Source: Maribacter zhoushanensis (lineage in GTDB: Bacteria > Bacteroidota > Bacteroidia > Flavobacteriales > Flavobacteriaceae). From it: a stretch of 64,000 nucleotides of DNA. Below the pieces are notes generated by a model, which did no database searches, had not been told where the DNA came from, and saw only the letters and a list, made by a program, of their open reading frames with translations. Of this stretch, positions 18,611-27,184 are shown piece by piece (positions within the stretch are counted from its first letter, which is position 1; each line of letters begins with the position of its first letter). The position numbers and the translations under genes were made by a program. The stretch covers positions 144,854-208,853 of the forward strand of contig NZ_JARKMR010000004.1 of assembly GCF_029350975.1 (NCBI RefSeq), read 5' to 3'.

Positions 18611-21600
18611 ATGCTACACAGAACACTATATTTAGCACTTCTATTTTTTTCTTTATCATTTATAGCCGTTGCTCAGGACGCTGACTTTGATGGAATTTTA
18701 GATGGCGTTGACTTATGCCCAAATACTGCAGATCCAACTAATGCTGATTCTGATGGTGATGGCGTTGGTGATATATGTGATTTAGATGATGATAATGATG
18801 GTATATTAGATAGTAATGAATGTGAAATACCTATACCCTTTAGTGGTTTTGAAGCAAACTTTACATCGTCATGGGACATTATAAACTTTAACAGTTACGC
18901 CTTTGAAACCTCTAGCGCCCAACAACCAACAATTACCGAGGGCACTCAATACTTGGCTATTAATTCATATTTAGAAACAACTCAACTAACTTTAGACACA
19001 CCAGCTGGAATTTATTCAGAAGGCGCATATATCTTTTCGGTTGACATTGGAGACAAAATTGGAACAGGACCATTTGAAAATGACGGTATAACTACTGTAC
19101 AATTGGGTTATGGAAATGATGCAGCTAGTTTTACAGCAATTCCAGGTGCAGAACAAATAATTAACGGACCTACAGATACACCAACCCCTGGCTGGATGAC
19201 TTTCTCTTTTTCTTACATGGTAAATTCTGCTCCGGCATTAGGGGAAGGTATTCTTATTCGAATATTACATGAAGGTATTGCTGCGACGGATGTTCAATTA
19301 AATATTGACAACATAAGATTGGTTAGAGATACTGACAATGATGGTTTAAGTGATTGTATCGACTTAGATTCTGACGACCCAACTAACAGTAGTGGCTGCT
19401 ATGATACTACAGAGGCAGGGCATATAGCAAATGGTACAGGTAATTTAACAGGATCTGGAGTTGACCCTACAAACGGTTTGGTAACAGGATTTATTACAGG
19501 TTATACTGGTAATACACAAGAAGTTTTATTTGCGGGAATTTATGAAGCATGTATTTTAAACTATAAAGATAACGATGGCGATAATGTATTAGACAAAGAC
19601 GACTTAGATGATGATAATGATGGAATTTATGATTCAAACGAGTGTTCAGTTCCAATTTCAAATTATAGTTTTGAGAATAACGGCGCAGGAGACCCAATTA
19701 CTGAATGGAGTCTTACAGATGCTACCAACAATATTGCCTGGGGCATAGAAGTACCAGCAATTTCTAATTATAATAATATACCAGATGGCAATGCAATAGC
19801 GTTTATAAATGGTAGCGGAACAATAACTTTAAATAATCCTGGTGCTGCATTTGAAATTGGTGATTATATCACAAGTCTTGAAATTGGAGACGGAATAGAA
19901 ACTGCAAATGTCTTTAGTAATGATGGACAGTCTACGATTGAAATAGGTTATGATAATGGAACCGGATTTCAACCTATAGGAGCAAGAACCGTTCAAGCTC
20001 ATGAGACCCTTAATGGAATTTGGACAGAAATAGTGTTTTCTACTAATATACCAGTCGGGAGTCCGGCTGTTGGCGAAGGTATACTTATACAGATCACACA
20101 TACAGAAAACCAAGACTTGGACCAACGCGGTGGCGATTACGATCTTATTCAAGTCCGTCTAGATAGAAACTCAAATGGTATTCCAGACTGTTTTGAAAAT
20201 GATATTGATAATGATGGCTGTGCCGATGTTATTGAAGCAGGTCATACCGACGGAGGTGGTGGAATTTTAGCAAATTCAGGTTCAAATGCAGATGGTACAG
20301 TCACTCCAACAGGAACAGGTTATACTGGAATAAATCAAGCAGTATTAAGTAATAACATAAACATTTGTACTGAAGATTTAGATTTTGATAATGATGGCGA
20401 AGATGACATTGTAGATTTGGACGATGATAATGACGGTATTTTAGATAGGTATGAATGCGAAATTCCTGTACCAAATTTTAGCTTTGAAACTGATAATTTA
20501 CCTGCAGACCCTATTCAAAATTGGCAAGTGGTTACAGGAACAAACTATGGAATAGAAACAATAGACGGAACTAATTTTACAGCTGCCCAAGAAGGTAATT
20601 CATTTGGCTTTATAAATGGTGATGGTTCCATACAATTAAACGAAGTTTGGGCTACTTATGATAGAGAAGCAACCTATATTTTAGAATTTTCAATTGGAGA
20701 CCCGATCCCTTTCGCTCCTCAATTTTCCAATGATAGTCGTACTATTGTTGAACTTGGATATTCTAACGGTACAACCTTCACAGCTTTTGCCGCTGGAGAT
20801 TATATTGTTGAAAGTTACGACACACCCAACGGGTCTTGGTCAAAGTTTAGTATTTCTGTGCCAGTTACAACTGCAACACCAGGTTTTGGGCAAGGAGTTT
20901 CTATCCGTATAACACATGATGACATTTCATTGAATAACACCTCACAAACTACATTTGATAATTTTATTTTAAAAATTGACACTGATGGTGATGGTGAGCC
21001 AGATTGTACAGATTTAGATAGTGATGATGATGGATGTTTTGATGTCGTGGAAGCTGGACATACTGATGCAGGTGGCGGCGTTCTAGGTACTACAATTGAT
21101 GGAGATGGATTAGTTACTGGAGCAGCTACGGGTTATACAGGGCCTAGACACCAAATGTGGGATGACTCAAAAAACATTACCTGTAATCCCTTAGATACTG
21201 ATGGAGATTTAGTTGAGGATGGTAATTACTTTCGTTATGATGCAACTAATACTTTACAAACAAACATTGATGAAGATGATGATAATGACGGTATTTTAGA
21301 TATTGATGAGGACTGCGAACTTATAAACACAGCTTTTCTGCGTCAACCATGGGATTTTGAAATTCCGACAAACAATTTTCTATTAGGCGGAACCGATACT
21401 CCTTTTACTTCCGTGGTAGATTACTGGTATACGGAAACTGGAGCAGGTGATGCTTTTGTGCATTTAGCAAATGCTGATAATTTCTTCGGACCTAATCCTG
21501 ACCCTTATAGTGTTAATTTTGCAACCGATGGTACATTTTTGGAAGATTTCCCTGAACCAGATGGCGCTTATGATGCATTTTTAGCTCTTCATGGTGATGT

Positions 21601-24600
21601 AACTATTACTCAAACGGAATCTAGAATTACTTTAGAAGAAGGCACTTATATACTTACTTTAGCTGTTGGTGATGGATTAGATTATGAAGATCAATTTAGA
21701 AATGACGGGACTAGTTATATTGAAATCGGCTATGCTGATGCTACAAACAACTTTAATCCTTTAGGCTTTGATTTAACTATTTTACCTGAAGAAACACCAA
21801 ACGGTACTTGGACAGATTTTTCAATCAGCTATACAATACCAGCGGGGTCACCAGCTATAGGTAATGACATAAGAATTCAAATTACACATACAATAGATGT
21901 AAATTTAAATCAACAAGCAGGAAATTATGATCATTTTAGAATTAGCCGCGATACCGATGGTGACCTAATACCTGACTGTCTAGATTTTGATTCAGACAAT
22001 GACGGTTGCCCAGATAGTATAGAAAATGGATATATAGATGAAGACAGAGATGGCATCTTAGGAACGGGTGTCGCGACCGTTGATGGAAACGGCTTAGTTA
22101 CTAGTGAAGTTGGCTACACTACATTCCCTTTAAATGCGGGAGTGCGCATAGTTTCAGAACCTGCAGTAATAGACACAGGTCTCACAGATCCAACCGCAGT
22201 TTGTGAAGGAGAAGACGCTGTATTTACAGTAGCTGCATCGAGACCTGCTCCTAACACAAACATTGTATACGAATGGTATGAGAGCACTGATAGTGGTACA
22301 ACATTTACATTGTTGGTTGAGGGAGCACCTTATACAGGAACCACAACGAACGAACTTACCATAGCTGCGGTCACCAATGCTGAGAACGGATACATGTACA
22401 GCGTTCGTGTCATGGGAGATGACAACCTTTGTTATGAAGAATCAATAGCCACGTTAAATGTAACGGCAGGTCCAACAGCAATAACCCCTGTAGCCACTAC
22501 AACAAACATTTGCGAAGGAGAAGATGCCGAGTTTACTATAACCGGTACTCCAGGAGATATCATAACATATTCCTTGAATGGAGGAACTACATCTATTTCG
22601 GTAACTTTAGATGCCACAGGTATATCAACGGTAACCGAGACAACTACTACTGCAGATGTTACTATGGAAATTAGCAGTATAGAAAGCGGTACATGTACAT
22701 TAAATTTAGTACCAGCAACCTCTGCTACCGTTACCGTCAACACAGCTCCAGTACTAGACCCAACAACTACCGCCACCTGTTCTACAGATTTGGCGACCTA
22801 TGATGTTGATGTGGTAGTAAACGCCGGCAACATTACAAATACAAGTGAAGGAGTATTAACAGGTAATACCATTACAGGAATTACAGCAGGTAATGACATT
22901 ACAATTACAGTAGATAACAATGGTTGTATTAGAGACCTGGACATAACCGCTCCAGATTGTTCTTGCCCAGTTATTGACATCCCTGTAAACGCAAATAACC
23001 CGTCTATATGCTTTGGTACCGCCACTCCAGATCTATCCGTAGATTTAGGGATAAGTGGTGATGCCATAAATTGGTATGATGCAAGTACCGCAGGCACCCT
23101 ATTAGGCAGTGGAAACACATATACTACTGGGGAAACTGCAGTTGGCACCTACACATTTTATGCAGAAGCCATTGAAACAGCTTCTAGCTGTACAAGTAAT
23201 AGAATTCCGGTTACACTAACCATAAATGCAATGCCTGTTGCTGATACAAGTACGGACATTAATGAATGTGGTCCTTACACCCTACCCGCTTTGTCTGCTG
23301 ACAATTTTTATTACACGGCCCCTAATGGCTCAGGAACCAATCTATTGGAAGGCTCTGATATTACTAGTACACAAACCGTATATATTTATTCAGAATCCGG
23401 TTCTACACCAAATTGTTTTGATGAAAATAGCTTTGTAGTCACTATCAATGAAACTCCGGTGGTGAATATTATTTCAGCTACATGTAGTGCAGACTTGAAT
23501 ACCTACACCGTACAATTTTCTAATAGCGCACCTACGGCAATACTTACAACATCTGCCGGAACCATTAGCGGTAATAGTATTATTGACATTCCATCGACTA
23601 CAGGTTCTGTAACGATTACTGCAGATAATAATGGCTGTATAGCAACATCGACTACCTTGTCCCCAGATTGTTCGTGCCCTGTCATTGATGATGCCGTAAA
23701 CCCAATTGACCAAACTATCTGTGAAGGATCACCAAACCCTAATTTAGAAGTTTCATTAGGAGCCACAGGAGATACCATTAATTGGTTCAATACAGAAATT
23801 GGCGGTACTAGCATTGCTAATGGATTAAGCTTTACACCAACAAATACAACTATTGGCTCTTATACTTATTACGCAGAAGCAAGCGATAACATTACTGGCT
23901 GCACAAGTGATAATAGAATTGCTGTTACATTTACAATTGAACCAATACCAGTAGCGGACACCTTAAACGATGTTGAAGGTTGCGAATTTTACGTACTACC
24001 TAATCTGAATGCGAATAACAGTTATTATACCGGTATGAACGGTACAGGACAATTGTTGGCCGAAGGTAGCCAAGTAAACCAAAGCCAGACCATTTACATA
24101 TTTGCCCAATCTCCTAACAATCAAGATTGTTCTTCTGAATCTCAATTTGAGGTTACTATATTAGAGGAACCTATCATAGATTTACCATTTGAAATATCTA
24201 TCTGTAATAACGCAAGTGGTGGTGCCAGCTCGGTGCCGGTAGGTGTGGATTTAGGAACTGGTTATATTTATGATTGGACACCAAACAATGATACTAACGG
24301 TGATGGTATTGAAGAAGCGATTTTTAACGTTACCGAAGCAGGGGAATATAGCTTAAGGATATTTACCGTAGGCAACACCATTAATTGCGGAGGAAGTTTA
24401 GAATATGTAGTTAATGTTACCGAAGCTCCACTACCACAAGATATTGAAATAGAAATTACTAGCGAAGGTTTTGAATTAAATTCTGGCAATAGAGTAAGAG
24501 CCATAGTAAACAATGATATCTTTGCTTACACTGATTTTGAATATAGCTTAGATGACCCAGACGGGCCATATCAAACGGATAATTTCTTTCAAAATGTAGT

Positions 24601-24961
24601 TGGTGGCTTACACACTATATTTGTTAGATCCATTGGAAATTGCGGTACTACTTTAGAAAGTGACCCTTTCTTAATAGTAAATTACCCTACTTATTTTTCA
24701 CCTAACGGAGATGGATCAAATGATACTTGGTTTCCATTAGGGTTGGCAGATCCTAACTTGACCACAAATGTAGTTGCTGAAATATATGATAGACATGGTA
24801 AGTTAGTTCATTATTTAGACATATTTGGATCTGGATGGGACGGTACTTACAATGGAGAATCATTACCTGAATCTGACTATTGGTTCGTTATAGAATATAC
24901 CGATGCTATTGATAATAATAGAAACATACAATTTAAAGGTCACTTTAGTTTAATTAGGTAA
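18611..24961 (+). CDS. Giant T9SS type B surface protein with TSP3 repeats
   Basis: The 2116-residue protein has a signal peptide (about 1-21) followed by calcium-binding thrombospondin type 3 repeats rich in DxDxDG. Four copies of a larger module follow: a beta-sandwich, carbohydrate-binding-like domain (about 73-237, 344-518, 617-788 and 897-1113), each preceded by a DDDNDGI TSP3 unit and followed by a DSDxDGCxDxxEAGH unit. Ig-like/CHU-type domains (from about 1190) come next, and a gliding-motility-associated type B sorting domain (about 2025-2116, YFSPNGDGSNDTW) ends the protein. It is probably exported by T9SS and surface attached. No catalytic domain was recognised, so an adhesin or polysaccharide-binding role is inferred. 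It is a single-gene unit with its own promoter and terminator. Confidence 0.9.
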   Translation: MLHRTLYLALLFFSLSFIAVAQDADFDGILDGVDLCPNTADPTNADSDGDGVGDICDLDDDNDGILDSNECEIPIPFSGFEANFTSSWDIINFNSYAFETSSAQQPTITEGTQYLAINSYLETTQLTLDTPAGIYSEGAYIFSVDIGDKIGTGPFENDGITTVQLGYGNDAASFTAIPGAEQIINGPTDTPTPGWMTFSFSYMVNSAPALGEGILIRILHEGIAATDVQLNIDNIRLVRDTDNDGLSDCIDLDSDDPTNSSGCYDTTEAGHIANGTGNLTGSGVDPTNGLVTGFITGYTGNTQEVLFAGIYEACILNYKDNDGDNVLDKDDLDDDNDGIYDSNECSVPISNYSFENNGAGDPITEWSLTDATNNIAWGIEVPAISNYNNIPDGNAIAFINGSGTITLNNPGAAFEIGDYITSLEIGDGIETANVFSNDGQSTIEIGYDNGTGFQPIGARTVQAHETLNGIWTEIVFSTNIPVGSPAVGEGILIQITHTENQDLDQRGGDYDLIQVRLDRNSNGIPDCFENDIDNDGCADVIEAGHTDGGGGILANSGSNADGTVTPTGTGYTGINQAVLSNNINICTEDLDFDNDGEDDIVDLDDDNDGILDRYECEIPVPNFSFETDNLPADPIQNWQVVTGTNYGIETIDGTNFTAAQEGNSFGFINGDGSIQLNEVWATYDREATYILEFSIGDPIPFAPQFSNDSRTIVELGYSNGTTFTAFAAGDYIVESYDTPNGSWSKFSISVPVTTATPGFGQGVSIRITHDDISLNNTSQTTFDNFILKIDTDGDGEPDCTDLDSDDDGCFDVVEAGHTDAGGGVLGTTIDGDGLVTGAATGYTGPRHQMWDDSKNITCNPLDTDGDLVEDGNYFRYDATNTLQTNIDEDDDNDGILDIDEDCELINTAFLRQPWDFEIPTNNFLLGGTDTPFTSVVDYWYTETGAGDAFVHLANADNFFGPNPDPYSVNFATDGTFLEDFPEPDGAYDAFLALHGDVTITQTESRITLEEGTYILTLAVGDGLDYEDQFRNDGTSYIEIGYADATNNFNPLGFDLTILPEETPNGTWTDFSISYTIPAGSPAIGNDIRIQITHTIDVNLNQQAGNYDHFRISRDTDGDLIPDCLDFDSDNDGCPDSIENGYIDEDRDGILGTGVATVDGNGLVTSEVGYTTFPLNAGVRIVSEPAVIDTGLTDPTAVCEGEDAVFTVAASRPAPNTNIVYEWYESTDSGTTFTLLVEGAPYTGTTTNELTIAAVTNAENGYMYSVRVMGDDNLCYEESIATLNVTAGPTAITPVATTTNICEGEDAEFTITGTPGDIITYSLNGGTTSISVTLDATGISTVTETTTTADVTMEISSIESGTCTLNLVPATSATVTVNTAPVLDPTTTATCSTDLATYDVDVVVNAGNITNTSEGVLTGNTITGITAGNDITITVDNNGCIRDLDITAPDCSCPVIDIPVNANNPSICFGTATPDLSVDLGISGDAINWYDASTAGTLLGSGNTYTTGETAVGTYTFYAEAIETASSCTSNRIPVTLTINAMPVADTSTDINECGPYTLPALSADNFYYTAPNGSGTNLLEGSDITSTQTVYIYSESGSTPNCFDENSFVVTINETPVVNIISATCSADLNTYTVQFSNSAPTAILTTSAGTISGNSIIDIPSTTGSVTITADNNGCIATSTTLSPDCSCPVIDDAVNPIDQTICEGSPNPNLEVSLGATGDTINWFNTEIGGTSIANGLSFTPTNTTIGSYTYYAEASDNITGCTSDNRIAVTFTIEPIPVADTLNDVEGCEFYVLPNLNANNSYYTGMNGTGQLLAEGSQVNQSQTIYIFAQSPNNQDCSSESQFEVTILEEPIIDLPFEISICNNASGGASSVPVGVDLGTGYIYDWTPNNDTNGDGIEEAIFNVTEAGEYSLRIFTVGNTINCGGSLEYVVNVTEAPLPQDIEIEITSEGFELNSGNRVRAIVNNDIFAYTDFEYSLDDPDGPYQTDNFFQNVVGGLHTIFVRSIGNCGTTLESDPFLIVNYPTYFSPNGDGSNDTWFPLGLADPNLTTNVVAEIYDRHGKLVHYLDIFGSGWDGTYNGESLPESDYWFVIEYTDAIDNNRNIQFKGHFSLIR

Positions 24962-24980
24962 GTATTAAAAATTGTACATT

Positions 24981-25020
24981 AAAAAAGCGTCAGAAATTAT
25001 ATAATTTCTGACGCTTTTTT
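24981..25020. terminator. Bidirectional terminator, perfect 40-bp palindrome
   Basis: Two 20-base arms form a perfect inverted repeat beginning with six A and ending with six T. It lies between the convergent genes ending at 24961 (+) and 25040 (-), so it can serve both strands. Confidence 0.93.
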
Positions 25021-25039
25021 AGTTTTAGATTATAGCGAT

Positions 25040-25975
25040 TTACTTGTTGTAGAAAACAGCTAGCATACTTTTAACCGCATCTTTAACTGATTTCGGAAAA
25101 AACCAGGCAAGAGAATTTATCCATGTATTCCGTTCTTTATAAAAAGCTTTATCAAAATCAATTTGCGGTAAAATATAAGATGGGTGCTTTAAAGGGAAAG
25201 CAAGCTCTTCTCTCTTATCATAATTCATAAAAGGACTTTTAGAACTATGAGTAGCATCTTCTCCATAACCTATATTACTAATTAGATTAACTTCTGGAAA
25301 AACACCTAATTGGTTTTGACCTGCAACGCTATAGCACCATTGAAAATCCCAAGCACTTACTAAACCTGTTTCTACAGCTTTAATTCTTCGTTTCCAATAG
25401 GTATAATCTTTTCCTAAATAGCCACAATTAGATAAGATAGAATCTTCATATTTACCAGACTTCCAAACCATATCATAATCCATATTTTTCCACGCCCTAC
25501 GCCATGTAGCCCAACCCCAACATACTGAATACTTAGAAAAGCAATAGGAATCATTTACAGGAATAGAACCAACTTGATTAAAACCCGATATTAAACCAAT
25601 ACGCTCGTCATCTTCATATTTCTCTAACAACTCTTCACAAAACAGAAAAAAACTTTCGCTGGCAACACAATCATCCTCTAATATAATTCCTTGTTCTTCA
25701 TGTTCAAAAAACCAATTAATAGCAGTATAAACGCCAGGGCCACAGCCAAGATTTTCTTCTTGAAATAATGTTTTTACTTCACAATCCCAATCAATAGCCT
25801 CAATGATAGCTTCTCTTGTACTTTTAACTTTTTCTTTATCTTTTTCTACTGTATTTCTAGGACCATCCCCTGATATATACATTCTTTTTGGCTTACTTTT
25901 TTTAATAGCGGCCAAAGATTTTAAGGCTACCTCTTTTCTATTAAAGATTATAAAAAGTATGGGTGTATCTAACAT
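25040..25975 (-). CDS. GNT-I/HlpA-like family glycosyltransferase
   Basis: The 311-residue soluble protein has a GT-A-like start (DTPILFIIFNRKEVA), a likely acidic metal-binding motif LEDDCVAS (about residue 97) and the WGWATWRRAW segment seen in sugar transferases annotated as hemolytic protein HlpA-like. It probably transfers one sugar during surface glycan synthesis; donor and acceptor are unknown. It is the second gene of a minus-strand pair with the deacetylase, 9 bp apart. The gene at 33117 shares the same LEDD signature. Confidence 0.75.
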   Translation of the reverse strand: MLDTPILFIIFNRKEVALKSLAAIKKSKPKRMYISGDGPRNTVEKDKEKVKSTREAIIEAIDWDCEVKTLFQEENLGCGPGVYTAINWFFEHEEQGIILEDDCVASESFFLFCEELLEKYEDDERIGLISGFNQVGSIPVNDSYCFSKYSVCWGWATWRRAWKNMDYDMVWKSGKYEDSILSNCGYLGKDYTYWKRRIKAVETGLVSAWDFQWCYSVAGQNQLGVFPEVNLISNIGYGEDATHSSKSPFMNYDKREELAFPLKHPSYILPQIDFDKAFYKERNTWINSLAWFFPKSVKDAVKSMLAVFYNK

Positions 25976-25984
25976 ATTTAAATT

Positions 25985-26878
25985 TTAAGCTAATGACTTA
26001 GGTAAAAAATTGGTGTTATAATCAAGCTCTTGAACACCTTTGATTAAAAAGTGCTTAATATGGGAAAGTTTCCAATCTGCAATAATCTGGTCTCTTCTTA
26101 AGAATACTTTATTCTTGTCAAGCATACCTTGACCATTTATATGACACCCCCTAGAAGCTGATATACAAGATTCATATCCACTGTCCATAACAAATTCAAA
26201 CGCAGGTTTGGTAAAATTTTCAAACCTACCATAAGTATACGCAAAGTGTTTAATAGGGCCACACTTTTGAGTTAAAATAGTATCAGCCTTTAAGAAATCT
26301 TCTTCAAATTGATCTTGAGTCAATTGGGATACCATATCATGTTTAAACGTATGGTTACCGATCTCATGCCCTTGGCTTTGTAAAAGCTCAACTTCTTTCC
26401 AACTCAAAAATGCCACAGGTGGCATTTCTAATTTTTCTTTACAGAAATGTTTTATTTTCTCAACATCGGTCAAGCCAATACTTGCTGGGTTGACATAAAA
26501 GCAACAACTAGCACCAAACTTATTTAATGCTTTTGCCGCTAACATATTATTCTGAATGCCATCATCAGAACTCCATGCTATGTAAGGCTTATCTACTCTA
26601 TCTGTAAGCAATCTATCAACAGCTTCTGAATGACTAATAAACACGTGGTCTTTAGAAAGATATTCTAATAAAATTTCAAAGTTTTCTAACTCATCTTTAA
26701 AAATGTGATGAAAATACAAGAACTGAACCCTTGGTTTTTTCAATTTCTCTTCATCACCAAAAAAATGATGTTTTAAGCTTAATACGTCTAAAACAGATGA
26801 TCTTACTTTAGACCTAAGTTGACCTTGTTGACCATCTTTAATTTGGGCATAAGTATCAATAAGCACGTTATCTTTCAT
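25985..26878 (-). CDS. Polysaccharide deacetylase (CE4/NodB) family protein
   Basis: A 297-residue protein with the NodB-homology metal site: motif 1 reads SSDDG (Asp105-Asp106) in place of the usual TFDDG, and motif 2 reads HTFKH (His176, His180). The likely metal triad Asp106, His176 and His180 is therefore kept. No signal peptide is seen, so it would act in the cytoplasm, perhaps on a lipid-linked or nucleotide-linked sugar and not on finished polymer. It has its own promoter-like element 20 bp upstream and is followed at 9 bp by a glycosyltransferase, suggesting joint action on one sugar. Confidence 0.85.
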   Translation of the reverse strand: MKDNVLIDTYAQIKDGQQGQLRSKVRSSVLDVLSLKHHFFGDEEKLKKPRVQFLYFHHIFKDELENFEILLEYLSKDHVFISHSEAVDRLLTDRVDKPYIAWSSDDGIQNNMLAAKALNKFGASCCFYVNPASIGLTDVEKIKHFCKEKLEMPPVAFLSWKEVELLQSQGHEIGNHTFKHDMVSQLTQDQFEEDFLKADTILTQKCGPIKHFAYTYGRFENFTKPAFEFVMDSGYESCISASRGCHINGQGMLDKNKVFLRRDQIIADWKLSHIKHFLIKGVQELDYNTNFLPKSLA

Positions 26879-27184
26879 TTAAGGAAATTTCGTTTTTCAA
26901 AGATAGTTGATATAGTATTTTGCTTGAATCTTAAATATAAACTAGATATACTTTCTAAAATTGTATTGATGGATGAAATAATAGCTAAATGTTAAAAAGA
27001 AGGTAGTTTAACGAAAAAAAGGTCTTTTGAACATCCAAACTTACTTTTAGAACGTTTAATCCTAAAAGAAATATTTTTTGTGCATTTCATCGAATAAAAG
27101 AGTTTTTAATCGACAAATTCAATAAAAAGTTGAATTTTTGAAATGAGAAAGAAAAAACATTAACCCAATTTACCTACTTTACCT
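26879..27184. other. Divergent intergenic region
   Basis: A 306-bp AT-rich spacer between the minus-strand deacetylase and the plus-strand beta-helix lipoprotein. It holds the minus-strand promoter candidate at 26898-26905 and a weak 8-bp inverted repeat (27115-27122 with 27130-27137). No ORF or RNA gene was seen. Confidence 0.6.
26898..26905 (-). promoter_or_regulatory. Bacteroidota -7 element (TATCTTTG, minus strand)
   Basis: The plus strand reads CAAAGATA. It sits 19 bp ahead of the deacetylase ATG at 26878 and is identical to the octamers ahead of 8902 and 18611. Confidence 0.55.
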
